Position numbers and translations under genes: made by a program. Below are positions 1 to 9,600 of a stretch of 64,000 nucleotides of DNA, in pieces. Source of the stretch: Leishmania donovani (Eukaryota > Euglenozoa > Kinetoplastea > Trypanosomatida > Trypanosomatidae); NCBI RefSeq assembly GCF_000227135.1, contig NC_018231.1, positions 104,637 to 168,636 of the forward strand. The letters run 5' to 3'. The notes below the pieces were generated by a model. That model was not told the DNA's origin. It saw only the letters and a program-made list of their open reading frames with translations, and did not search any database. Numbering within the stretch: the stretch's first letter is position 1; the number at the start of each line of letters is the position of its first letter.

Positions 1-345
1 CGTGGATGGCGCTGCGTCGGAGCGACCTGCGACAGTGCGCACGCTTGCACCATCCATATGATAGGCGAAGTGCCGACGTGACTCGAGCGTATCCCACCCG
101 GCCCCCGCACTGCCTAGTGGTGTGGGTGGGCGAGTAGAGTTTGACGGCAGAGGCCGTGCTCCCATGACCGAGTCGGTGCATTGGCGTGATGCGTGTCTAG
201 CGCGGCTGCCGTCGCACCACGCGACGAGGCCTGTGGCAGAGCCCGGGGGTCGAGGGGCGCTTGGCTCATGTGGGACCGCAGAGAAGCGGACACGCTGGCG
301 AAAGGGAATAAAGCGGGTTGCTGTGCGCGCACCACTGCAGCCGTG
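1..345 (+). repeat. Degenerate dispersed repeat, SIDER2-like (5' end outside the window)
   Basis: This stretch shares a patchy but colinear similarity with the repeat at 19,242-19,750. Both carry the 14-mer tggatggcgctgcg, then cagtgcgc(a/g)cg, a cat(a/g)tg-like box, gagtttga plus ggcag, a gtgctc...gacc...gtcgg block, and finally cgtgtct. The order is conserved while the spacing drifts, which is what an old retroposed family looks like. Leishmania genomes contain many short degenerate retroposons of the SIDER2 class, often in 3' UTRs, and the length and GC-richness fit that class. The family name is inference from memory; the shared blocks are seen directly. No ORF of substance crosses it. 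Confidence 0.5.
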
Positions 346-795
346 GTGGTCGTTACCACGGCTGCCTGCGCGAATCCGTCGGGTGGTGCGCGTGTGTATT
401 TGTGTGGGTGTGTGTGTCCCAGCAACACGCACCATACCTGCCCCCTCGTGTCTCCTCATGGATGTGCAGAGTGGGCGGTGCGATGGACAACTCTCTCAGC
501 CACCTCACTTCGTTTTGCCCGCTTTTCACAGAAAATACACACAGAAGAATACACCACAACCAACGCTCCTGCGCATTCCCCTTCCGCTCTCGGTTTTTCG
601 CCTGCTCCTCAGGGGTACGTAACGGTGTCGGCGCTGTGTGCTATGCCACATGGCCTGTGGTAGCCGGGGAGGGGCGATAGAAACCAAAAGCCATGAAGCA
701 CCGCTGCAGCTTGTGCGTGTGTGCATTATGTGAGGAGATCGCCGTCCTTCCGTGCCGTGCGCTCGAACCCCTCCTGACTGCCCTACAATCCACCA
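346..795. other. Intergenic spacer before the RNB gene
   Basis: This is spacer without a credible gene. It contains a short TG-rich stretch near 386-420 and pyrimidine-rich patches. Open frames here are short, overlap each other in several frames and have low-complexity translations. Confidence 0.6.
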
Positions 796-832
796 GCCTG
801 CTTCGTCCCCACCACCACCCACACCCCTTCAG
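796..832 (+). promoter_or_regulatory. Predicted trans-splice acceptor for the RNB gene
   Basis: A C/T-rich tract ends in an AG at 831-832. No ATG occurs between this AG and position 884, so a spliced leader added here makes 884 the first start codon. A second AG at 877-878 would leave only a 5-nt leader. Confidence 0.4.
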
Positions 833-883
833 CGCTTTACAACGGCGCGCTCCTCTTTTTTTTATTGTCCTGTGCGAGGGTCC

Positions 884-3448
884 ATGCGGTGGCGACTCTT
901 CGCATTTGCGCGTGTCCGCGGCACCGCGGCGGTAGCGACGCCAACCGTCGGCGTGGTGGCAGCACTGCAACGCCGCGGTGCTGCGTCCAAGGTGACGTCA
1001 ACGACTCTGGGCAGCCCTGCAAAATCATCGCATCACACAACGTCGTCGACGGCGCCGCGCACGATCATCGCGAACGCCGCAGCGCAGTTCAGCGGCACCT
1101 ACCTAGACGTCGCCTGGACGCGGCAGTTCATCCTCGGCTCTCTGCTACAGCGCTATGACCCTCTGCGATACGCACCGTCATCACCATCCTCCCCATCCTC
1201 GATCACCGCTCGGTTGGTGGAGTCGGCCTTGTTGGAGTCGCAGAGACTCCTTAGCTCAACTTGGAAGCTGCCCGTGCGGCCCCTCGACGCAGTGAGTGAG
1301 GCACGCATCCTTCGGCTATTGGCCCGCTACGCCGCTGGCGAGGGCATCCTCTCCGACACGGCTCTAGAGATGCTGCAGCGCGTCTTGGCACGCCTCCCTG
1401 GTGCCCCGGCGTGCATCTCCGACCCTGTGCATATGCGCACCCTGCTGGAACTCATCGGGTATGTTGAGCCTGGCGACAACCTCAACCGGGTCGCGTACGC
1501 TGGGGAGCTGCGCTACCCCCCACAGGCGCACGCCTTCATGACGGAGCTGCTGGCGGAGGTCCGACAGCGCGACGGCGGCGACGCCTTCGACGCCATACGC
1601 GAGCGCCGGGCGGGGCCGGGGTACGCCATCGACTCCGCCACGACGAGCGAGGTCGACGATGCCATCGGTGTCTCCGTGGATGGGGCAACGGGTGCAAAGT
1701 ACTTTGTCGTGTACGTCTCTGATGCAACCGTCTACTGCCCCTTCGACAGCACCCTTGAGCAGTTGACGGCGCGGCGGCTGACGACAACCACCTACCTGCC
1801 GGAGGGCGTCTTCTTCATGCTCCCAAAGCCCATCGTCGAGGCGGCCACGTTGCGCGAGGACCGACCGTGTCGCACGTTCAACGTCATCTTCCAAATCGAT
1901 GAGTCCACCGGCGAGGTGAAGAACTACTCCATCGCCGTGGGATGGCTGGACCAGCTGCGGCGCATCACGTACGATCAGGTGCAGGAAATCATCAACGAGG
2001 AGGAAGGCAGGGAGGATGGCGATGAACACGACAGCACCGCCGTTGTGGCGGCTGCGCACGACAAACACACATCGTCCTCGCCGCCTCTCTTGGCTGAGTG
2101 CGCCGGGAGCGCGCATCCCCCACCGGCGTGGATGACGCGTGAAGACAAGGACAACCTCTTTTACATTCTTCGCTGTGCCCGTCTTCGGCTGCGCGCTCGA
2201 CTGGAGAGGCAGCAGCGACAGCGACAGCAACATCACCGCGGGGCCGGGGGCAAGGACTGCGGAGACGAGGGGGTGCCGGCGACGCCGCCAGTGGACTTCA
2301 GCCTACCCGACCCCCTCATCGAAGTCAAGGGCACCGAGGTGCTCTCCGTCACGGATCAGGTCATCTCCACCCAAGACGCCCGCCTTGCCGTGGCGGAGCT
2401 GATGATCGCCGCGAACGAGGTGTGTTCACGCGTTGCACAGGCCAACCACATCGCAATGCCGTTCCGCGGCACTCGCGCTCTTTCCAGCGATCATCTCGTG
2501 GCGCATTACTACACAGAGCCTGAAGGTGTGCGCACGCTGACGTCACTCGACGCCTCGCACATCTTCCTGGCCGAAGCCATGCAGTCCTCCGTGCGTCGCC
2601 TCAGCACCGTGACACGCGCCATCTACCATCACGTCCCTCTGCACCATGCCGGGCTCGACACGACCTTCTACACCCACAGCACAAGTCCGCTGCGTCGGTA
2701 TGCCGACATGCTCGTGCACCATCAGCTCAAGACGTGGCTCTGGCAGCAGCGCCGCGGTGGCGGCAGTAGTGACCACACCAGTGCGGCCTCCACCTCTGCC
2801 GCGCGTGCTGCCATGGTGGCCGCGCCTCAGCAGCTCATTCCCGAGCATGCCATGGCTTCTCTGTGCGCCATGATCAGCGCGAAGCAGGAGCGCGCCAGTC
2901 TCCTGCAGGACAACAGCACGCGTTTTTGGATTTTGCGGTACCTCGAGGACTTGGAGCGTGCCTCGGCCAACGCCGCCGCCGCTGCTCGTGGTGGTAGTGA
3001 TGGTGACGCGCATCACAAGAAAACCTACCTGTGCTTGGTTGGTGAGACACGCCGCGTGGTGGCTGCGCCGGCGTACAGCCGCTTCGCGTGCTCCTCGGCG
3101 GAGATGTCACAGCTACTGTCCCTACCGCTGACAGCGCCGTCCACCACCTCGAGCACAGTGCGGCGCCCCGCATCGCTGCAGATGGATGCCGTTGCGCGTT
3201 GGCGGCAGGAGACCCCCGAGTTCACCTACGTCTCGGACGTGTACATCCCGGAGGTGCAGCTGGCGCACACTATCACTCACCACCGCGACGACGTCCTTGT
3301 CGGGGCTGTGCTGGAATGCCACATCACTCGCGTGCAACCTACGCAAGGGGTGTTGGAGTTGGCCATCGAACGCGTCTTACCTGGCGGCGATGAGCGGCAC
3401 TACGAGCGCCTCTGGATGGGTGGGTTTGTGTCCCAGCTGGATGCGTGA
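884..3448 (+). CDS. RNase II/RNB-family exoribonuclease, probably mitochondrial (DSS-1-like)
   Basis: The protein has 854 residues and belongs to the RNB family of 3'-5' hydrolytic exoribonucleases. The first residues (MRWRLFAFARVRG, rich in Arg and hydrophobic residues, no acids) look like a mitochondrial presequence. In kinetoplastids a mitochondrial RNB enzyme, DSS-1, degrades RNA together with the SUV3 helicase, and this is the likeliest equivalent. The RNB core starts near residue 245 with YAIDSATTSEVDDAIGV, giving Asp250, Glu256, Asp258 and Asp259 at the metal site. The downstream signature STSPLRRYADML lies near residue 600. The last 70 residues could form an S1/OB fold. Glu256 stands where the E. 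coli enzyme has Asp207. The open frame extends upstream to 752 but only through a GTG; 884 is the first ATG. Naming it DSS-1 rather than another RNB paralogue is inference. Confidence 0.85.
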   Translation: MRWRLFAFARVRGTAAVATPTVGVVAALQRRGAASKVTSTTLGSPAKSSHHTTSSTAPRTIIANAAAQFSGTYLDVAWTRQFILGSLLQRYDPLRYAPSSPSSPSSITARLVESALLESQRLLSSTWKLPVRPLDAVSEARILRLLARYAAGEGILSDTALEMLQRVLARLPGAPACISDPVHMRTLLELIGYVEPGDNLNRVAYAGELRYPPQAHAFMTELLAEVRQRDGGDAFDAIRERRAGPGYAIDSATTSEVDDAIGVSVDGATGAKYFVVYVSDATVYCPFDSTLEQLTARRLTTTTYLPEGVFFMLPKPIVEAATLREDRPCRTFNVIFQIDESTGEVKNYSIAVGWLDQLRRITYDQVQEIINEEEGREDGDEHDSTAVVAAAHDKHTSSSPPLLAECAGSAHPPPAWMTREDKDNLFYILRCARLRLRARLERQQRQRQQHHRGAGGKDCGDEGVPATPPVDFSLPDPLIEVKGTEVLSVTDQVISTQDARLAVAELMIAANEVCSRVAQANHIAMPFRGTRALSSDHLVAHYYTEPEGVRTLTSLDASHIFLAEAMQSSVRRLSTVTRAIYHHVPLHHAGLDTTFYTHSTSPLRRYADMLVHHQLKTWLWQQRRGGGSSDHTSAASTSAARAAMVAAPQQLIPEHAMASLCAMISAKQERASLLQDNSTRFWILRYLEDLERASANAAAAARGGSDGDAHHKKTYLCLVGETRRVVAAPAYSRFACSSAEMSQLLSLPLTAPSTTSSTVRRPASLQMDAVARWRQETPEFTYVSDVYIPEVQLAHTITHHRDDVLVGAVLECHITRVQPTQGVLELAIERVLPGGDERHYERLWMGGFVSQLDA

Positions 3449-3903
3449 TGGACCGTCTTCGGGCCTCTTCTCTACGTCATCGCCAACCCTAACATCTTTT
3501 CTTCTCTGGCTGCTAGTCCCTCTCTCCTCCCCCACTGTTGCAGTCGTTGCTGCGGCTTCCTTTCCCGGCTCTGTATGTGCCTTGTGTGTGCACGTATGCA
3601 CATGTGCGTGTATGTGAGTGTAACCGAGCATACAGGGGTATAGGCCATGATACGAGACGAGAGAGGGAGAGAGCAGTCCCGCGGCCAGTGCCGCTGCTGC
3701 GTGGTGGGGCATCTCGCAAACACGAAGGGAACGAGATGGTTCGACGTAGCGTGAGCGACTCGTCACACACACACACACACATAAGCATGAGAGTAAAATG
3801 AGGGCAACGAAAAATGTGCTCTGCGCGGCGCCTCTCCAGCGCATCCCACGCACGCACACATACACGAGCGCGCGCGCAGGATCCTCTCCCCACGTCTGCC
3901 AAC
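3449..3903. other. Intergenic spacer with (CA)n tract
   Basis: This spacer carries the 3' UTR of the RNB gene. A (CA)n run lies at 3,764-3,781, and further CA-rich and TG-rich patches flank it. No gene is visible. Confidence 0.7.
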
Positions 3904-4045
3904 ACCACCCTCCTCCCTCGCTTCCTCTCTGCATGCCTTTTACATGCAACCACATTTCACCAACCGTCTGTCCTGTGCATGCATGTATACATGCATGTAT
4001 CGATGCCTTGGTGGTTTGCTGCTTCCACCGCCGCCGCCGCCGTAG
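3904..4045 (+). promoter_or_regulatory. Predicted trans-splice acceptor that sets the ARL start
   Basis: A pyrimidine-rich tract at about 3,907-3,940 is followed by no AG dinucleotide until 4,044-4,045. Splicing there removes the in-frame upstream ATGs near 3,979-4,003 and makes 4,084 the first ATG, in agreement with the family's conserved N-terminal Gly2. Confidence 0.6.
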
Positions 4046-4083
4046 CAGCAGCAGCCGGCTGCCTGACCAACAGGAAGGGCGAA

Positions 4084-4638
4084 ATGGGGCAGCTTTTCAC
4101 CAGCTTGTGGAGCATGTTCAAAGGAAATAAGTCCTACAAGCTGCTCATCCTTGGCCTGAACAACGCCGGTAAGACATCCATCTTGTACTACCTGCAGTTG
4201 GGGCACTCCATCGCCACCCAGCCCACCCTCGGCGGCAACACGGAAACGCTCACCATCACGCACCCGCAGACGAACAACACCATCACCTTCACTTGCTGGG
4301 ACTTGGGTGGACAGGAGCAGCTGCGAGAGTCGTGGAAGCTTTATTACGATCACACCGACGCCGTTCTCTTCGTCGTCGACGCCGCTGACGCCGTGAAGTT
4401 CCCCAAGGCGAAAGAGGTTTTGCACCAGCTGCTGCACGGTGAGCCATCGCTGCAGCACGCCACTCTTCTTGTGCTAGCAAACAAGCAGGATATGGAGTCT
4501 GCAGCAGCCCCAGCCGAGCTGATCGAGTACTTGGAACTCGGGAAGCTGAGGGACCGAACGTGGACGCTCATGGGCTGCAGCACCTCCACCGGCGAGTCGC
4601 TGCGCGAGGCCATGAACTGGATCGCCGAGAACGTCTAA
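4084..4638 (+). CDS. ARF-like small GTPase, closest in motif to ARL5
   Basis: The protein has 184 residues and all the GTPase boxes of the ARF/ARL family: P-loop GLNNAGKT (24-31), switch I Thr48 in QPTLGG, WDLGGQE (72-78) with the hydrolytic Gln77, NKQD (133-136), and a CS-STGES element for the base-binding G5 loop. Gly2 directly follows the start Met, so N-myristoylation and membrane recruitment are expected, as in ARFs and ARL1/ARL5. The N-terminal MG-LFTSLW and the GGQEQLRESW segment look more like ARL5 (trans-Golgi) than ARL1 or ARF1, but that assignment is by eye. About five residues around 60-66 (PQTNN) lengthen the interswitch hairpin. The frame is open upstream and contains earlier ATGs; the splice-acceptor pattern and the Gly2 rule favour 4,084. 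Confidence 0.9.
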   Translation: MGQLFTSLWSMFKGNKSYKLLILGLNNAGKTSILYYLQLGHSIATQPTLGGNTETLTITHPQTNNTITFTCWDLGGQEQLRESWKLYYDHTDAVLFVVDAADAVKFPKAKEVLHQLLHGEPSLQHATLLVLANKQDMESAAAPAELIEYLELGKLRDRTWTLMGCSTSTGESLREAMNWIAENV

Positions 4639-6225
4639 GTCACTGCGGGCAGCGGCGTGCGTGAGAGACACCGAAAGAAATGTGCCCATACGCAAACACA
4701 GGCGCAGAGACAGGCATGCACACGTTTTGGGGTCCACCAATCGGAGGAGGGAAAGAAGTTGGAGGGGAGTTGTGTGGGCCCTGCACGCGCACAGGCACGC
4801 GAGGCTCCTCCTCGCGCTTCTTCCTTCCCCTCCCGCTCTCCCGCCCTGCTGCTGATCCGAGTCGTTGTTGGGCGTGTCTTTGTATCATTCTGTGTATGCC
4901 TATGTGTCTATGTGTGTATGTACCTGCGTGTGTGTGTGTGTGCGCGCGCGTTGACTCCTGCTGATGCTCCCTCTCTCTTCCTTGCCCCTTTCTTCTCTTG
5001 TGTGTCGGCGTCCACATTAGGGTGACGCAGGGCGCCTGCACGTGTATGAGCGCTGCCGTGTGCGGCGTCTGTGGACATTTATCACTCATCTGCTTTCTGT
5101 CCTCTGTGAGTTCGCAGTGGCGTGCCTACGCGTTGGGCCACATCACTTGTGAAAGGTGTTGATGGGGTTTTGCGGGCTGCGTGTGCGTGTCGTTCTTCCC
5201 TCATGTCTCGACACTTTAGGACGCTCATTTTCCAGTTGAAGGAGAGGAGGTTGGGGGGGGGGGGGGGGCAGCAGGAGTAGCGGTGGATGGATGCTTCGGA
5301 TGGTGTAGTGTTTCTTGGCTGTGGCCATTCCCCCGCCATCACCACCCCGCCTCATCTCGCTAAGCGCTTCACGCACACAAACACCAAGAGCAAAGCCGTA
5401 CGTAAACCCGCACGAGAGAGGTGCAGCAGGGTGGAGACAGAGAAGAAAGGAGGTTTCGAGCGTATGATGGTTGCGTGCGGTAAACCTGTGTCGCCTCACT
5501 GCCCCCGCCCATCCTCTCCTAGGTCGATCCCACACATACACACGCCACACAACTTTTCCCTCTTGCCTCTCCCCTCTCTCACTGCCTTCACTTGATTTCA
5601 ACCATCGACCACCACCGCCACTCCCGCACGCCTTTCTCTCCTCCCCCTCTGGCGTTACACTAGCGAAGGCAGGAAAATATATCACCCGCCACCATCACCA
5701 CCACCACCACCGCACCCTCTCTCCTTCTCTCTACGTGTGTGTGTGTGTATCGGTTGCTGCGGCATTGCCTCGTTTCGCTTTTTATTTCCTCTTCGCGCGT
5801 CCATACACAACGCCCCTCCCCCCCCCTCCCCGCCCACGCGTACACATCCGCCGCACGGCAGACAGGCACACAGGCAGCGCTGTGTTGGTGCTGCACCTGC
5901 CCAAGCACGCCCCCGCCCCTCGGCTTCACGTCATCGCTGTGATCTTCGAACGTCTTCGCCCCGGTTTCCGTTATTTCTCCGTGTGGGGGGGTGTGGGGGT
6001 GGCTCGAGGAGGCTGTTGCCCCCTCCCTCCCCCCTCCCGTGTGGGTCTCGCCCATCACCACCATCACATCACGCCCTCCTCCCAGACACAGGCACACGCA
6101 CCACTCCTTATGTGAGCAGCGCTCTTCCTGCGCCGTTGTCGTGTGTATACACCCGTACAGTGTGTATAGCGGTGACTGTGGGTGCGCGCTAGCGTATTGG
6201 CCGGTTTCATCGTTCTACACCTGTC
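4639..6225. other. Long intergenic spacer with homopolymer and microsatellites
   Basis: These 1.6 kb hold TG-rich stretches near 4,890-4,950, a run of 16 G at 5,253-5,268, a CAC-rich repeat around 5,689-5,711 and several C-runs. Open frames up to about 210 codons exist on both strands but they overlap and translate to low-complexity Pro/His/Arg/Cys runs. No gene is supported. Confidence 0.65.
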
Positions 6226-6255
6226 CTTGCCCGATCGCCTCCCCTCCTCTTCCAG
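6226..6255 (+). promoter_or_regulatory. Predicted trans-splice acceptor for the TPR-MYND gene
   Basis: A C/T-rich tract (gcctcccctcctcttccag) ends in AG at 6,254-6,255. No ATG in any frame occurs from there until 6,620, which therefore decides the start of the downstream gene. Confidence 0.6.
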
Positions 6256-6619
6256 CCACATCTGAGCGTATCGTCGCCATCGCCTGCGGGCTGCAAGGCG
6301 CCTCGCGCGTGCACGCCCTCCTCAGGGAGTGCGGAGAAGGCCCCAAAGCAAGACAAGGACCGTGAGGGAAATCTGGGAGAGCACTCGATTTCCTCGTGTG
6401 TCTGGCGAGGGAAGGCGGGAGGAGGAGGAAGAGGGGGGGTCAACCCAGTGCCAACGTAGTCGTCGGCTGCGTCGCCGCTCGCACGCACGCTACGCGCAAA
6501 GTCTTACACTGACGTGTAGCGGAGAAGGAACGCACTGGTTCTGCTGCCGTAGGGGGCACGCACGGGCAGAGCGAGGACTCACGGGTGAAGGAAGGGGAGA
6601 GCCGAAAGAAGACCTCGCG

Positions 6620-9600
6620 ATGCGCTACCCGCGCCCGACATCCTCGCAGAAGGGCGATGTGATCAGTGATGCGCGTAGCAGCAACAGCCCCACCCCGCTC
6701 TCCCTGGACGTGCCGTCGCCGGAGCACGCGTGGACGGGCGTGGAGCTGACCCACACGCTGGACGGCACGCCTGCGGGAGGAGAGGGGGGCGCGGCGTTGG
6801 GGGCGGCGAGGACGTCCGCCATCTTTTCTTTTCCCTTCAATGCCGCTGCGGGTCGCCCGCTGCCATCCTTTGCGCCGCTTCTCCCGACGCAGCGAACTCC
6901 GCTGTGGGTGGATGCAACGAGCACCGATGGCAGTGCGCACGTGCCGAAGCAGAAGATGGGTGACGACGCCGCGGCAACACCGCAGCCTGCGCCCCCATGT
7001 TCGATATCCAAGCCCCCCTTCCCCAGCGTTTCGGTGTCCGGGGCAACGACTAAAGGCTGTGGCGAGGGTCATGAAGCTGCTGCCGCTTCTCCTGCTGCTC
7101 GCCGGCAGGTTCAACTCAGCCAGTGGGCCGTTTCTCCTTTGAACAGTCCGCTGTCCGTCCCCTCCGTCGCGGCAAGCACCCGCAGCCGAAACAAGCGCCG
7201 ATTCGAAGATCTGACGCCGCTTGAGCAGAGGTTGGAATCACCGGTGGCCTCCTCTTTCACCGACCTCTTTGTTGGCTTGGAGAGGCCGCGCCTGCGTGGT
7301 CGCCGACCGCGAGAGGGGCTTCAGCGCCGCGGCCACCACCGTCGCGTCCATGCAGACGGCGTCTCCGATGTTGAGGCGCAGGCGTCCCTGCTCTCCTCGT
7401 CGTCCTTATCGCTGCATCAGATATGCTCTACCAGCCATTGTGATGACACCTTCTCCGACGAGGACGACATCGACGACGACAGTTACGAGAGCGCAACCGA
7501 GGACGAAGACGGCGCGAACACCCCTACCGTCTATCGCAGCCCCCAGCTACCACACTGGTGGCGCAGCATCGCGGCCCCAGTACCAGGGACTCGCGTGTCT
7601 CTGAGACCGGACACGTGCCGCCACGAGTTTTGGTGGATTGACCGACTCGGCTTCGAAGCTCACGAGATTGTCCGCGTCGTCCTGAAGCACTCCCTCGAGG
7701 GGGTCGTGCTGCGCCGCAGCGGCGAGACGGCCGTTGTTGTGGAGTTTCGAATTCTGCCGAAGCTATTAAAATCCACCAACTACGATGTCGCGCGGCGATC
7801 GCGCCAGCAGCGCGACGCGTCGCCAAGCCTGGCGGCAGATGCGAGCGTGAGCGAGTCTCCCAGGATGCCCTTCACGGATAGCGCTCGCTCCCTCACCCCA
7901 ACTGTCTCTCTCACCGGCTCCCAGCCGGTCGACGCGGCGGAGGCGGCGGATTTGGGGGACCAACGCATACGCAGTGGTAACCGCGGTAGCCGTACCGTCG
8001 GTATTTCGTCTCCCGATGTGCGTCTGCAGCTGCCGGAGCTAGTCCGAGCCGACAGCGGCGGCAAAGCAGAGTGCAGCCAAAGAGAGTTTGCGGAGCCGGC
8101 GACCAGTACGGCGAACGGCACCACCACAACCGCGGCCACAACGGTCACTACGACCATAACGGCGACTGCAGGGTCAATAGGCGGCCAGCTCACATCGCCA
8201 TCGAGCTTTCCTCTGTCGCCGAAGCGTCCCACCAGGGAGTCCGTCTCTGGCGGCAGGGAGGAGAACACCCCCTCCACGCAGGTATCTGTGCGCACATCAT
8301 CCCTGCGCTCCCCTCTCTCGCCCAGCGCTCATCCCTCACTCTCCCTTGCAGTCGGCAGCATCGCGGTCACAGTGGCCGGCCGGTCGGCAGACTCATTAGC
8401 AGAGCAAGACCCTCAATGGCCTGTGCTGGCTCGTGTTCTCGATACCACCACTAACCAGCACCAGCACCAGTCGTTGCGCCTGCCCGTCGCGCAAACATCC
8501 CCGCGAACAAGCGCGGTTGCGGCAACGGTGAAGGCTGCCGAAAGCATGAGCGGAAATGGTGAGGCAGAGGCCGACGCGTCCGTGACGAATGGCGGCGGCG
8601 GCGGCGGCGGTGAAAGCGCCCGCCCCTTGGCGCCCACGAGCGTAAAACCGAACGCCAACGGAAGCTCCACCAGCGTCCTCCCGGTGGCGATGTCGCCAGT
8701 GCGGCGCCTCATCCAAGAGAGCCGCCCCGCGACGAAGCTGGATGCGGTGCACAACACGAGCATCGTTGGTGGCGCCGATGACGTCGTGGCCAGCGTGGAA
8801 CCGACATCGTCCATGGGCACTCAAGGCAGCATTGGCTGCCCGTCTCCCTGGCGCTCCTCTCCACAGCCGCAGTTGCCGTGCGGCAAGCTGCCTCCTACGG
8901 TCAAGGTGAACTCAATGGTCGCGAACGGCACGGGGTCGGGGAGCTCGCACAGCTGCATCCGCAACAACCACAGCGGCGGTAATACTCACCTGTCTAGCAT
9001 CTCGGAGGAGGGAACGTTCCTCGTCCACGTGGAGCTGCACCACAATTTGAAGAACGTCGGCGTGAATCAACGGAGAAATGGCGGCGCTGTCGTCGCTCCA
9101 CCTGCTGCATCCGCGTTCAATCCGCTGCCTTCTGCCAGCAGTCACTCCGTCCCCGCGCTGCCCGGCAACTCGAACAGCGACTGGCAGCACGGCAGCCAGC
9201 GATCGCAGCAACCGCACCCGTGGACTGTAGGGCGACAGCTGTCGCCACGGCAACCTCACCGCCAGCATACATTGAGCAGCCCCATCAGCGCTGCCAACTT
9301 GTACCCCGACACAACAGAAAAGGTGGTCGCGGCTGCTGCAGAGGCTGCGCGCTTGGAGGACGCCATTGTTCCAACTACAGCAGCGGCAGCAACTCCCTCG
9401 CAGCAGCAACCGGCGGTTTGGGGTACGCCGCAGCACGCTATGGACGAAGACGACGACTCCGTTGTGGCGATTCTCACGCTGCCGATCTCTGTGTGTACGC
9501 CGATCGTCGTGGCACGCCTCCATGCGATGCGTATCCTGCATCCCCTTCTGCCTGCCATTACCGCCCTGCACGGCCCCGCCTTCTCGGCCAGCATAGCTGG

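Noticed and set aside
5471..6115. Plus-strand frame of 214 codons before the TPR-MYND gene
   Set aside because: It is a pyrimidine-rich spacer translation full of Pro, His and Ser, with no family match; a similar frame is open on the other strand.
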